Assembly (NCBI RefSeq): GCF_036014115.1
Contig: NZ_CP107913.1
Location: 4,139,001 to 4,203,000 of the forward strand
DNA length: 64,000 nucleotides
Source of the DNA: Streptomyces sp. NBC_00448
GTDB lineage: Bacteria > Actinomycetota > Actinomycetes > Streptomycetales > Streptomycetaceae
Direction: 5' to 3'
Below are positions 25,176-32,343 of the stretch, in pieces. How positions within the stretch are numbered: the stretch's first letter is position 1; each line of letters opens with the position of its first letter. The position numbers and the translations under genes are program-made. The notes below the pieces were generated by a model. That model made no database searches, was not told the DNA's origin, and was given only the letters and a program-made list of their open reading frames with translations.

Positions 25176-25697
25176 TCAGACGTCCTGGCAGTTCGCGTGG
25201 GCACCTTGGGGGCTGCCGTCCGCGTATTTCCAGCCCGTCACGGCGTAGCAGTACGCGATGTGGCTGCCGGTCCAGTAGTAGAAGCTGGTGGAGGCGTCGA
25301 AGATCTCCTCATCGGGCTGCTCGACCGGTACCGAGCCCGCGTCCCAGTACAAGTCCCCACTGGGCAGGACGCTGTTCTTCAGCCGCGGTCCGCTGGGCAC
25401 CCGGTCGGCGATCTGAATCCAGTTGTCCGTGTACGGGTCGGTCGAGGTGACATCGCTCGACGCCTTCGAGCTGTCGAAGTGGAGCTCCGCGTAGGCGGTC
25501 TTGTTGCACTGGTCGAACCCCTGGTAAAACACGCCGATGTGCTGATTGTCGGCGACCAGGTTCAAGACCGTGCCGACCGACCGCAGGCAGTCGGTGGCGC
25601 TTGCCGACCCGGCCGCCAGCACCGGCAGCGAGCATCCGGCCAGCACGGCAGCGGCGGTCAGGGCGAGGACTTTGGAACGCTTCTGCGTCGTCTTCAT
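25176..25697 (-). CDS. Small secreted protein, four or more Cys
   Basis: A 173-residue exported protein with a clear signal peptide (MKTTQKRSK, hydrophobic core, cleavage near ASA-TD at about residue 35). The mature part has Cys in TDCLRSVG, FDQCNKTAY, YCYAV and HANCQDV, suggesting two disulfides. I do not recognise a family. A Cys in LAGCSLPV could suggest a lipobox, but the sequence continues to a standard AxA site, so it is more likely freely secreted. A strong GGAGGAG precedes the ATG at 25697. It is divergent from the SARP regulator at 25947, which may control it. Confidence 0.83.
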   Translation of the reverse strand: MKTTQKRSKVLALTAAAVLAGCSLPVLAAGSASATDCLRSVGTVLNLVADNQHIGVFYQGFDQCNKTAYAELHFDSSKASSDVTSTDPYTDNWIQIADRVPSGPRLKNSVLPSGDLYWDAGSVPVEQPDEEIFDASTSFYYWTGSHIAYCYAVTGWKYADGSPQGAHANCQDV

Positions 25698-25859
25698 CGC
25701 TCCTCCTGGAGCATGGCAGCAGTCCGCCACCGGCACGAACCCGGGGCGTGGCCTGCTGGTCAGGTGGTCAGGTGCGGTCGGGTCGCTTCCTCAGCCCTCG
25801 CCATCGAGGGTCGCGCCGGGGTGGCGCAGTGGTGTCGGGCCCTTCTGCGGCGACCGTAT

Positions 25860-25871
25860 GGACACGTGTCC
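25860..25871. promoter_or_regulatory. 12-bp palindrome upstream of SARP gene
   Basis: GGACACGTGTCC, a perfect palindrome in the divergent region between the secreted protein gene and the SARP gene, next to the 11-bp direct repeats. Possibly an operator for an unidentified dimeric regulator. Confidence 0.45.
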
Positions 25872-25877
25872 GCCGGC

Positions 25878-25896
25878 CGTCCTAGATTCGTCCTAG
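25878..25896 (+). promoter_or_regulatory. 11-bp-spaced direct repeat (SARP-box-like)
   Basis: CGTCCTAG occurs at 25878 and again at 25889, exactly 11 bases apart, with a weak third copy (TGTCCGC) at 25867. SARP regulators bind heptamer direct repeats with 11-bp periodicity, and the SARP gene begins at 25947. No clear -10 at the expected distance. Confidence 0.5.
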
Positions 25897-25946
25897 TGCC
25901 AGGTCGGACGGGGGTTCGGCGCTGATCGTGAAGTGCCGGGGGGGAC

Positions 25947-28880
25947 ATGAGATTCGGCGTGCTGGGTCCGTTACACGCCCAGATCACGGGGCGCGAGGTC
26001 CGACTCGACGGACCGCGGCAGGCCAAGATGCTGGCCGCGCTTCTGATCGACGCGAACGACCTCGTCGTCATGGAGCGGCTCGTTGCCGTGATGTGGGACG
26101 GGAAGGTACCCGCCACCGCGGTCCGCCAGGTCCAGGACGCTCTGTCCGGGCTGCGCCGCAACCTTGCCGCGTGCGGCGCGTCCCGCTCCCTGATCAGCAC
26201 GCGGCGCGGCGGCTACCAGATCCACCTGGACCCGGACCAGCTCGACCTCCTGGAGTTCGACCACGAGCGGAACCTCGCCCCGCGGTACAGCGCTCCGTCC
26301 GAGACGGCTGCCGGGCTGCGGCGCGCGCTGGCCTGCTGGCGCGGCAACGCCCTGACCGGCATCGCGAGCCGGGTCCTGCAGTCGGATGCGGCCCGCCTGA
26401 ACGAGAAGCGTGCGGCCACGCACAAACGGTGTCTGGGTGTCGAACTCGACCTGGGGCGCCATCGTGAGGTCATCGAGGAGCTGGCCGCCCTGCTGCGCGA
26501 GCACCCCTATGACGAGCAGGTCGCCGAACACCTGATGGTCGCCCTCTACCGGTGCCGGCGGCAGGGCGAAGCGCTGGAGGTGTACGAGCGGCTGCGCCGG
26601 ACACTCGCGGACGAACTCGGCGTCGACCCCTCCCCGCCGCTCCAGGCGCTGCACCGGCGCATCCTCGTCGCCGATCCCGCCCTGGCGGCCGCTGTCCCGG
26701 CGAGCGGTCCCCCGGACGCCCGGCCGGAAGAGCCCGGCGCCGCGGCCACCGGACCGGTCATGGCGATGCCGGTGCGCCAACTGCCGCTCGACTTACCCGA
26801 CTTCGTGGGACGGGCCGACGCGCTGGCAGAGGTGGCCCGGTTACTCGGCGGGTCGGCGCCGGACCGGTCCCCGGTGGCCGTCGTCGTGGGCGGTCCCGGT
26901 GTCGGCAAGTCCTGCCTGGCGACGCACGCCGCGCGGCTGGCGAGCGCCTCCTTTCCCGACGGGCAGCTCTACCTCGACCTCGCCGGGACATCGGACGAGC
27001 CGCGGGACCCGGCCCTGATGCTGGCGGAGGCGCTGCGCGCGTTCGGGGTCACCGGCAGCGCGATCCCGAACGGGGTGTCCGAACGGGCCGCGCTCTTCCG
27101 CTCGTTGCTGGCGGGCCACCGGATGCTCGTGGTGCTGGACGACGCCGGGCACGCCGACCAGGTGCTGCCGCTGCTGCCGGGGGCCGTCGGCTGCGCCGTG
27201 CTGATCACCAGTCGCACCCTGTTGACGCACCTTCCCGGCGCCCGGCACGTCGACCTGGACGTGCTGAGCCCGGCGGAGGCCCGGGAGCTGTTCACCGGCA
27301 TCGTCGGGCGGCGGCGGATCGAGCGGGAACCGGCGGAGGCCGACGCGATACTCGACTGCTGCGGCAACCTGCCGCTGGCGATCCGGATCGCCGGTGCCAA
27401 GCTCACCGGCCGACCGGCCTGGTCGCTGCGGGTGCTCCGGGAACGGATCGAGGACGAGTCCCGGCGGCTGGCCGAGCTGAGGATCGGGGACCTCAGCGTG
27501 CGGGCCAGCGTCGAACTGAGCTTGCGGCTGCTGCCCGCCGACGCGGTGCGCGCGCTGAGCCTGCTGGGTCTGCTCGGCGCCCAGACCCTGCCCGGCTGGG
27601 TGGTCGGCCCGCTGCTGGACCGCCCGGACGCCGACGAGGTGCTGGACGCCCTCGTCGACGCCAGCCTGGTGCGGCTCACCACCACCGATGCCCTCGGCCA
27701 GCCGCGCTACCGGTTGCACGACCTGATCAGGACCTGTGCCGTGGAGGCGGCCACCCGGTTACCGGCGGCGGACAAGCGCGACGCGATGGTCCGGGTGCTG
27801 TCCACCTGGCTCGACCTGGCCGGGCGCGGCACCGCCCGGCTGCCGGCCGGGCTGCTGGTCGGCGAGCCCGGTTCCGCGCCGCGCCGGTCGCTGCCCGACG
27901 CGGTCGTGGCCCGGTTGACGGCCGACCCGGTCGGCTGGTTCGACGCCGAACGCGCCACCCTGCTCGGCGCGGTGAAACTGGCCGTGGACTGGAAACTGGA
28001 CGAGCTGGCCTGGGAACTGACGGCCGGCACGGTGACCTACTACGACCACCGGTGCCTGTACCAGGACTGGGAGCACGGGCACCGGCTCGCCCTGGCCGCG
28101 GCCGAGACCGCCGGCAACGCACGCGGCGCATCGGTGCTGCTGCGCGGTCTTGGCCAACTGCAGATCTATCAGGACGACTTCGACAAGGCGACCGATGCCC
28201 TGGAGTCCTCCGTCAGGCTGTGCAAGGACGGCGGCGACAGGCGCGGCGAGGCACTGTCGCTGGCCATGCTGAGCACGATCAGCCGGGTGCGGGGCCGTTA
28301 CGGCGAAGGCGCCGACCGGGTCGAGCACGCGCTGGCCATCGCGGTCAGTGAGGGCGACCGGCACCTCGAAGCGCAGCTGTCCGGTTCGATGGCCGTGATG
28401 CGGCTCATGCACGGTGAGCTCGACGAGGCCGAGTCCTGGTTCGGCCGGGCCCTGCGCCTGGCCAGGGCGCTCGACGACGGGCATCGGGTCGCGGTCGTGC
28501 TGCGGCGGTTCAGCCGGCTGCACGACCGGCGTGGCGATCCGGACGAGGCACTGCGCTGCCTGCGGCAGGCGCTGGCCACCTTCGAGGGCATGGCCGACGA
28601 GCGATGCGCCGCGTACACGCTGCTGGAAGTCGGCCGCGTGTACGCCGGCCGGCACGACCGGGACCGGGCGGGCCCGGCGCTGGAACGCGCGGCCGAACTC
28701 TTCCACCGGCACGGCGACCGCCACGACGAAGCCGCGTGCTGGCAACTGATCGGCGACCTGGACGCCGCCGCCGGTGCCCACGACCTCGCACGCCGGCACC
28801 AGGAACGGGCGCAGCGGTTATGGCAGACCATCGGTGACATGCGCCGGACGAAGGCCCCGGCGCCACCGTCGTCACCGTGA
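25947..28880 (+). CDS. AfsR/SARP regulator with NB-ARC and TPR
   Basis: A 977-residue transcription activator. Residues 1-95 form the OmpR-type winged helix (MRFGVLGPLHA---REVRLDGPRQAKMLAALL, then ISTRRGGYQI). About 100-245 form the BTAD domain, ending RRTLADELGVDPSPPLQALH. An NB-ARC ATPase occupies about 280-570, with P-loop GGPGVGKS (Lys about 321), VVLDDAGHADQVLPLLP and GNLPLAIRIAG. TPR-like repeats follow (about 640-960). The architecture and length match AfsR, a cytoplasmic integrator activating secondary metabolism or development. It starts at ATG 25947 after GGGGGG. No biosynthetic cluster adjoins; the divergent secreted protein is a candidate target. Confidence 0.94.
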   Translation: MRFGVLGPLHAQITGREVRLDGPRQAKMLAALLIDANDLVVMERLVAVMWDGKVPATAVRQVQDALSGLRRNLAACGASRSLISTRRGGYQIHLDPDQLDLLEFDHERNLAPRYSAPSETAAGLRRALACWRGNALTGIASRVLQSDAARLNEKRAATHKRCLGVELDLGRHREVIEELAALLREHPYDEQVAEHLMVALYRCRRQGEALEVYERLRRTLADELGVDPSPPLQALHRRILVADPALAAAVPASGPPDARPEEPGAAATGPVMAMPVRQLPLDLPDFVGRADALAEVARLLGGSAPDRSPVAVVVGGPGVGKSCLATHAARLASASFPDGQLYLDLAGTSDEPRDPALMLAEALRAFGVTGSAIPNGVSERAALFRSLLAGHRMLVVLDDAGHADQVLPLLPGAVGCAVLITSRTLLTHLPGARHVDLDVLSPAEARELFTGIVGRRRIEREPAEADAILDCCGNLPLAIRIAGAKLTGRPAWSLRVLRERIEDESRRLAELRIGDLSVRASVELSLRLLPADAVRALSLLGLLGAQTLPGWVVGPLLDRPDADEVLDALVDASLVRLTTTDALGQPRYRLHDLIRTCAVEAATRLPAADKRDAMVRVLSTWLDLAGRGTARLPAGLLVGEPGSAPRRSLPDAVVARLTADPVGWFDAERATLLGAVKLAVDWKLDELAWELTAGTVTYYDHRCLYQDWEHGHRLALAAAETAGNARGASVLLRGLGQLQIYQDDFDKATDALESSVRLCKDGGDRRGEALSLAMLSTISRVRGRYGEGADRVEHALAIAVSEGDRHLEAQLSGSMAVMRLMHGELDEAESWFGRALRLARALDDGHRVAVVLRRFSRLHDRRGDPDEALRCLRQALATFEGMADERCAAYTLLEVGRVYAGRHDRDRAGPALERAAELFHRHGDRHDEAACWQLIGDLDAAAGAHDLARRHQERAQRLWQTIGDMRRTKAPAPPSSP

Positions 28881-29078
28881 CGTGAACGACGTCATGCCCC
28901 CGAGGGTCCGCGGGGTGACGCCGCCTCGGGCCCGCGGCCACGGGCCTTGCCGCGGCCGTGACAGCGCGTGGCCGCAGGCGCGCCGGGTGCGCCTGGCCGA
29001 AACCGGGATCAGCGCCCCTGGCGCTCGGCGGGCCGGGGGCGCCCCCGGAGGGAATCGCCCGGGTTCCTCCGCAGGAGG

Positions 29079-29999
29079 TCAGCGGGGCTCGCCCTGGGCC
29101 ACCTCGATGTTGCCGTGGAGTTCGTAGGCGGCGTGGAGCGCGCAGCCGGCGGAGAGCGCGAGGGCGCCGGCGAGGAGTGCGGCGACCGCGCGGGGCGCAC
29201 GGGCGGCCCGGGGGGAGAGGAGCGCGGAGACCCGCCGGGGCACGGGCCCGGTGGTGGCGGAGAGGGCGGCGTACGGCCGCGGCACGGCCCGCCCGGCAAG
29301 GGCCGCGTGCCCGATCGCGAGAGCGGCGACCCGACGGTCCCCGACGGCCTCGGCGGCGGCCTCGTCCGCGGCCCGCTCCAGCGCGTAGGACAGCGGCACC
29401 CGCAACAGCCGAAGCGCGGGATGGCAGGCACAGGCGAGCGCGAGAACCGCGAGGAAGAGGTGGTGCCGCCCGGCGAGGTGGGCCCGCTCGTGGGCGAGGA
29501 GCGCCTCCCGCTCGGCCGGGTCGAGCGCCCGCAGCATCCCCGAGGTGACGACGATCCGCCCGGGCTGCCCGAACCGCCCGGGAAGGGCGTACGCATCGGG
29601 CCGCGGGTCGCTGAGCACCGTGAGGTCGCCCGCGGCCGTACCGGAGTCGTCCGCGCTGCGCCGGGCCCGGTCCGCGAGCAGGACGTGGCGCCGTACCGCC
29701 CGGACGAGCGCCACCGCGACGACGGCGAGCAGCCCGGCGGCCACGCAGGCGGCCGGCACGGTGACCTGGTCGCCGACCACGGGCAGCACGAGGTGGCCGA
29801 GCGCGGCCACCGGCGGCAGCCGCAGCGCGCCCGCCCCGGCGAGCAGCCCGAGCGCGGCGGTGCTGCACATCGCGAGCAGCGCCGCGGACACGGCCAGCAG
29901 CCACGCGGCGGTGCGCGGCGGCAGCGCGTCGGCGAGCCGGCGGGCGGCGGGCGCGGCGAGCAGCGGCAGCAGCAGCGGCAGCCAGACGGAGAAGTTCAC
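29079..29999 (-). CDS. M56 (BlaR1-like) membrane metalloprotease
   Basis: A 306-residue membrane protein with three N-terminal helices, the zinc-protease motif HERAH (about residue 169) and downstream E-AADEAA providing the third ligand, plus a C-terminal membrane helix. This is the M56/BlaR1 protease module without the extracellular penicillin-binding sensor of true BlaR1. Known members cleave the BlaI-type repressor on signal. The start overlaps the end of the BlaI gene by four bases, the classic blaI-blaR1 arrangement. What it senses is unknown: the missing sensor domain means a different cell-envelope cue or a partner protein. Confidence 0.93.
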   Translation of the reverse strand: MNFSVWLPLLLPLLAAPAARRLADALPPRTAAWLLAVSAALLAMCSTAALGLLAGAGALRLPPVAALGHLVLPVVGDQVTVPAACVAAGLLAVVAVALVRAVRRHVLLADRARRSADDSGTAAGDLTVLSDPRPDAYALPGRFGQPGRIVVTSGMLRALDPAEREALLAHERAHLAGRHHLFLAVLALACACHPALRLLRVPLSYALERAADEAAAEAVGDRRVAALAIGHAALAGRAVPRPYAALSATTGPVPRRVSALLSPRAARAPRAVAALLAGALALSAGCALHAAYELHGNIEVAQGEPR

Positions 30000-30481
30000 C
30001 GGACCTCCTCGTCCCCCGTGTGATCCCCCGCGTGGTAGCCGTTTCGGGGGACGCTTTCGCGACCGGTTCCGTTTCCGTGGCCGTCCCCGGCCGCGGTCGG
30101 CGCCTCGCCGGCCTGCGCCAGCAGCTCGCGCAGCACCTTCTCGTCGTCGGGCCCGAGCCCGGAGACGAACCGGGCCAGTACGGTGCCGCGGTCGTCGCTC
30201 GCGGACTTGTCCAGCTCGCTGCGCATCCGGCGGGCGGCGAGCCCCGGGGAGTCCTGGACCGGCAGGTAGGCGTAGCCGCGGCCGGAGCGGGCACGGCTGA
30301 CGGAGCCCTTCTCGTACAGCCGGGCCAGGATCGTGGTGACGGTGGTGCGCGCCAGGGCGGTGCCGAGTTCGCGCTGCACGTCAGCGGGGGTGAGCGGGCG
30401 GCCGCCGGCCGCCCACAGCGCGGCCAGGACGCTCGCCTCCAGCTCGCCCGACGGGCGGCGGCCCGCGCTCGGCTCCGGCAT
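29996..30481 (-). CDS. BlaI/MecI/CopY-family repressor
   Basis: A 161-residue winged-helix repressor. The DNA-binding part (about 12-80) reads SGELEASVLAALWAAGG-PLTPADVQRELG-ALARTTVTTILARLYEKG with a wing GRGYAYLPV; a dimerisation region follows and the C-terminal 40 residues are a Gly/Asp/His-rich tail. It overlaps the M56 protease gene by four bases and faces two operator-like sites (30511-30543), so it likely represses its own operon and the divergent DedA-PAP2 operon until cleaved by the protease. Confidence 0.95.
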   Translation of the reverse strand: MPEPSAGRRPSGELEASVLAALWAAGGRPLTPADVQRELGTALARTTVTTILARLYEKGSVSRARSGRGYAYLPVQDSPGLAARRMRSELDKSASDDRGTVLARFVSGLGPDDEKVLRELLAQAGEAPTAAGDGHGNGTGRESVPRNGYHAGDHTGDEEVR

Positions 30482-30510
30482 GGCTCGATCGCCCCTTCCG
30501 CCTCATTCGT

Positions 30511-30543
30511 CTACAGTGCTGTAGACCGTCTACATCACTGTAG
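30511..30543. promoter_or_regulatory. Two BlaI-type operators
   Basis: CTACA-GTGC-TGTAG (30511-30524) and CTACA-TCAC-TGTAG (30530-30543), 19 bases apart start to start. Both are the TACA/TGTA dyads bound by BlaI/MecI repressors. They lie between blaI (start 30481) and dedA (start 30599), placing both operons under one repressor. Confidence 0.88.
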
Positions 30544-30598
30544 TCGGTCGGGGTCGCCGCGAGCGTCCCCTGAACCATTATGGGAGGGCTCCACCGCC

Positions 30599-31312
30599 AT
30601 GCCTCTGCCCGTGCCCGTACTCGTCGCCCATGCCGCGGCCGAACCGGCCGCGCACCTCGCCTTGAACCCGCTCAGCGCCAACTCCGTGCTCGCCTCTTTC
30701 GGCGCCCTCGGCATCGCGGTCGTGCTCTTCGCCGAAACCGGCCTGCTGGTCGGCTTCTTCCTGCCCGGCGACTCCCTGCTCTTCACCGCGGGGCTGCTGT
30801 GCGCGCCGGGCGCCTCGGGCGCGGTGCACCTCACGCTCTGGCAGGTGCTGATCGCCGCGCTCGCCGGTGCGCTGCTGGGCGCCCAAACGGGTTACGTGCT
30901 CGGCCGCAGAGCCGGTCCCGCGCTGCTGGCCAGGTCCCGGGGCCGGCGGCTGCACGAGGGTGCTTCGCGCGCGACCGACCTGCTCGCCCGGTACGGCCAC
31001 GCCAGGGCCGTGGTGCTGGCCCGTTTCGTCCCGGTGGTGCGCACCGTGCTCAACCCGCTGGCCGGGGCGCTGGGGGTGCCCGTCCGCACCTTCACGCTGT
31101 GGCAGGCGGTCGGCGGCGCGGTCTGGACGGTCGGGCTCGTGCTGGCCGGCTACGGGCTCGGCTCGTCCGTACCGAACGTCGATCACTATCTGCTGCCGAT
31201 CGTCGCGGTCGTGGTCGTCGTGTCGCTGGTGCCGCTCGCGGTGGAATGGCGGCGCGGGCGGCGTGAGCAGGCGCGCGGGCGCCACGCCGTCGTCCCGCCG
31301 GAGGGGTCATGA
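30599..31312 (+). CDS. DedA-family protein (possible C55-P flippase)
   Basis: A 237-residue DedA protein with all family blocks: VVLFAETGLLVGFFLPGDSLLFTAGLL, G-QTGYVLGRRAGP and ARFVPVVRTVLNPLAGALGVP containing the conserved Arg. Some DedA proteins recycle undecaprenyl phosphate across the membrane. That function suits this location: the next gene, overlapping by four bases (ATGA), is a PAP2 phosphatase that could make undecaprenyl phosphate, and the unit faces BlaI-type operators. The start ATG 30599 has GGAGGG ten bases upstream. The paralogue at 12263 lacks this context. Confidence 0.93.
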   Translation: MPLPVPVLVAHAAAEPAAHLALNPLSANSVLASFGALGIAVVLFAETGLLVGFFLPGDSLLFTAGLLCAPGASGAVHLTLWQVLIAALAGALLGAQTGYVLGRRAGPALLARSRGRRLHEGASRATDLLARYGHARAVVLARFVPVVRTVLNPLAGALGVPVRTFTLWQAVGGAVWTVGLVLAGYGLGSSVPNVDHYLLPIVAVVVVVSLVPLAVEWRRGRREQARGRHAVVPPEGS

Positions 31313-31905
31313 ACGCCGAGTTCGACGCGGGCCTCTACCGCTGGGTCGTGCGTCTCTCGCAGCACACGCCCGGTCCGCTCGACAGCGTGGTGCGGCTCTT
31401 CAGCGATTACGGGGTGGGCGTCTTCGCGGTCCTCATGCTCTGGGCGTGGTGGCGGGCGCGGGGTGGGGGTGACCGGGCGCGGATGGCCGCGGTGCTGGCG
31501 GTGCCGGTGGTCGTGGTCCTCGCCTTCCTCGCGAACGACGTCGTCAAGTCGATCTTCACCGAGCAACGGCCTTGTCAGACGCTGCACGTCGCTCCCACGG
31601 TCGAGGCGTGCCCTGCTCTCGGGGACTGGTCCTTCCCCAGCAATCATTCGGCGATCGCGGCGGCTTCGGCGGTGGCCCTTCTTCTCGCCGACCGTCGACT
31701 CGGGCGGATCGCGGTCCCGTTCGCCCTTCTTCTCGGGGCGTCCCGGGTGTGGATCGGCGTCCACTACCCCCATGACGTCCTGGCAGGGTTCGTACTGGGC
31801 GGGGTCGTGGCGTGGCTCCTCATGCTCGCGGTCCGTCGCCTCGGTGTCCGGCTCCCCACGCCGACGGTTCCCCTGGGTCCGCGGCTCCAGCGCCGTCGTG
31901 GCTGA
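31309..31905 (+). CDS. PAP2-family phosphatase (BcrC/UppP-like)
   Basis: A 198-residue, six-helix membrane phosphatase. The three PAP2 motifs are complete: KSIFTEQRP (K-x6-RP), FPSNHS and SRVWIGVHYPHD with the catalytic His. Members of this branch dephosphorylate undecaprenyl pyrophosphate at the outer membrane face to regenerate the lipid carrier for peptidoglycan and teichoic acid; phosphatidate-type substrates are the alternative. It overlaps the DedA gene and belongs to the putative BlaI-controlled operon, which makes a lipid-carrier recycling role likely. The C-terminus is basic. Confidence 0.93.
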   Translation: MNAEFDAGLYRWVVRLSQHTPGPLDSVVRLFSDYGVGVFAVLMLWAWWRARGGGDRARMAAVLAVPVVVVLAFLANDVVKSIFTEQRPCQTLHVAPTVEACPALGDWSFPSNHSAIAAASAVALLLADRRLGRIAVPFALLLGASRVWIGVHYPHDVLAGFVLGGVVAWLLMLAVRRLGVRLPTPTVPLGPRLQRRRG

Positions 31906-32343
31906 GGTGCCCCTGTGGGGTGGCTGCCCCTGACCCCCCGGGGTGCCCCCGTTCTGTCGGCCCAGGGACCCCCGGCCGGTGGTGGGTCGCGTGCCCCTTC
32001 GGTTCCCCGCCGTCGGGGTGCCGGCCCGTTCCCGGCTGCGGCTCGGTGGCCTGCTGGTCGCGCAGTTCCCCGCGCCCCCCCTGCGGAGTGGCTGCCTCGT
32101 CCTTGTCTGACGGCCCGGTCGTGGCGGATGGGGGTACCTCCCAGGCGAAGCTCTGGGGGAGCGCAGTTCCCCGCGCCCCTGGGTATGTGCGGCTGCTCCG
32201 CGGTGCACAGGCACCCGTACCGGACAGGGGGAACGGACACCCGACAACGGCGAGCAACCCCCCCACAGGGGCGCGGGGAACTGCGCGAGCAACCCACCAC
32301 CGGGCCGTCAGACGGGAACGAGGCGGCCACCCCGCAGGGGCAT
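31906..32343. repeat. Intergenic repeat island 3 (left arm of long inverted repeat)
   Basis: No gene. Bases 31926-32183 are the reverse complement of 42360-42616 with about four differences by eye (about 257 bp). A further stretch (about 32184-32262) also matches island 4 inverted, and the tail around 32268-32325 matches its left end near 41982-42040. It carries the family elements GGGGGTACCTCCCAGG (about 32131), GCGCAGTTCCCCGCGCC (about 32059 and 32161) and the inverse copy (about 32270). Confidence 0.88.
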
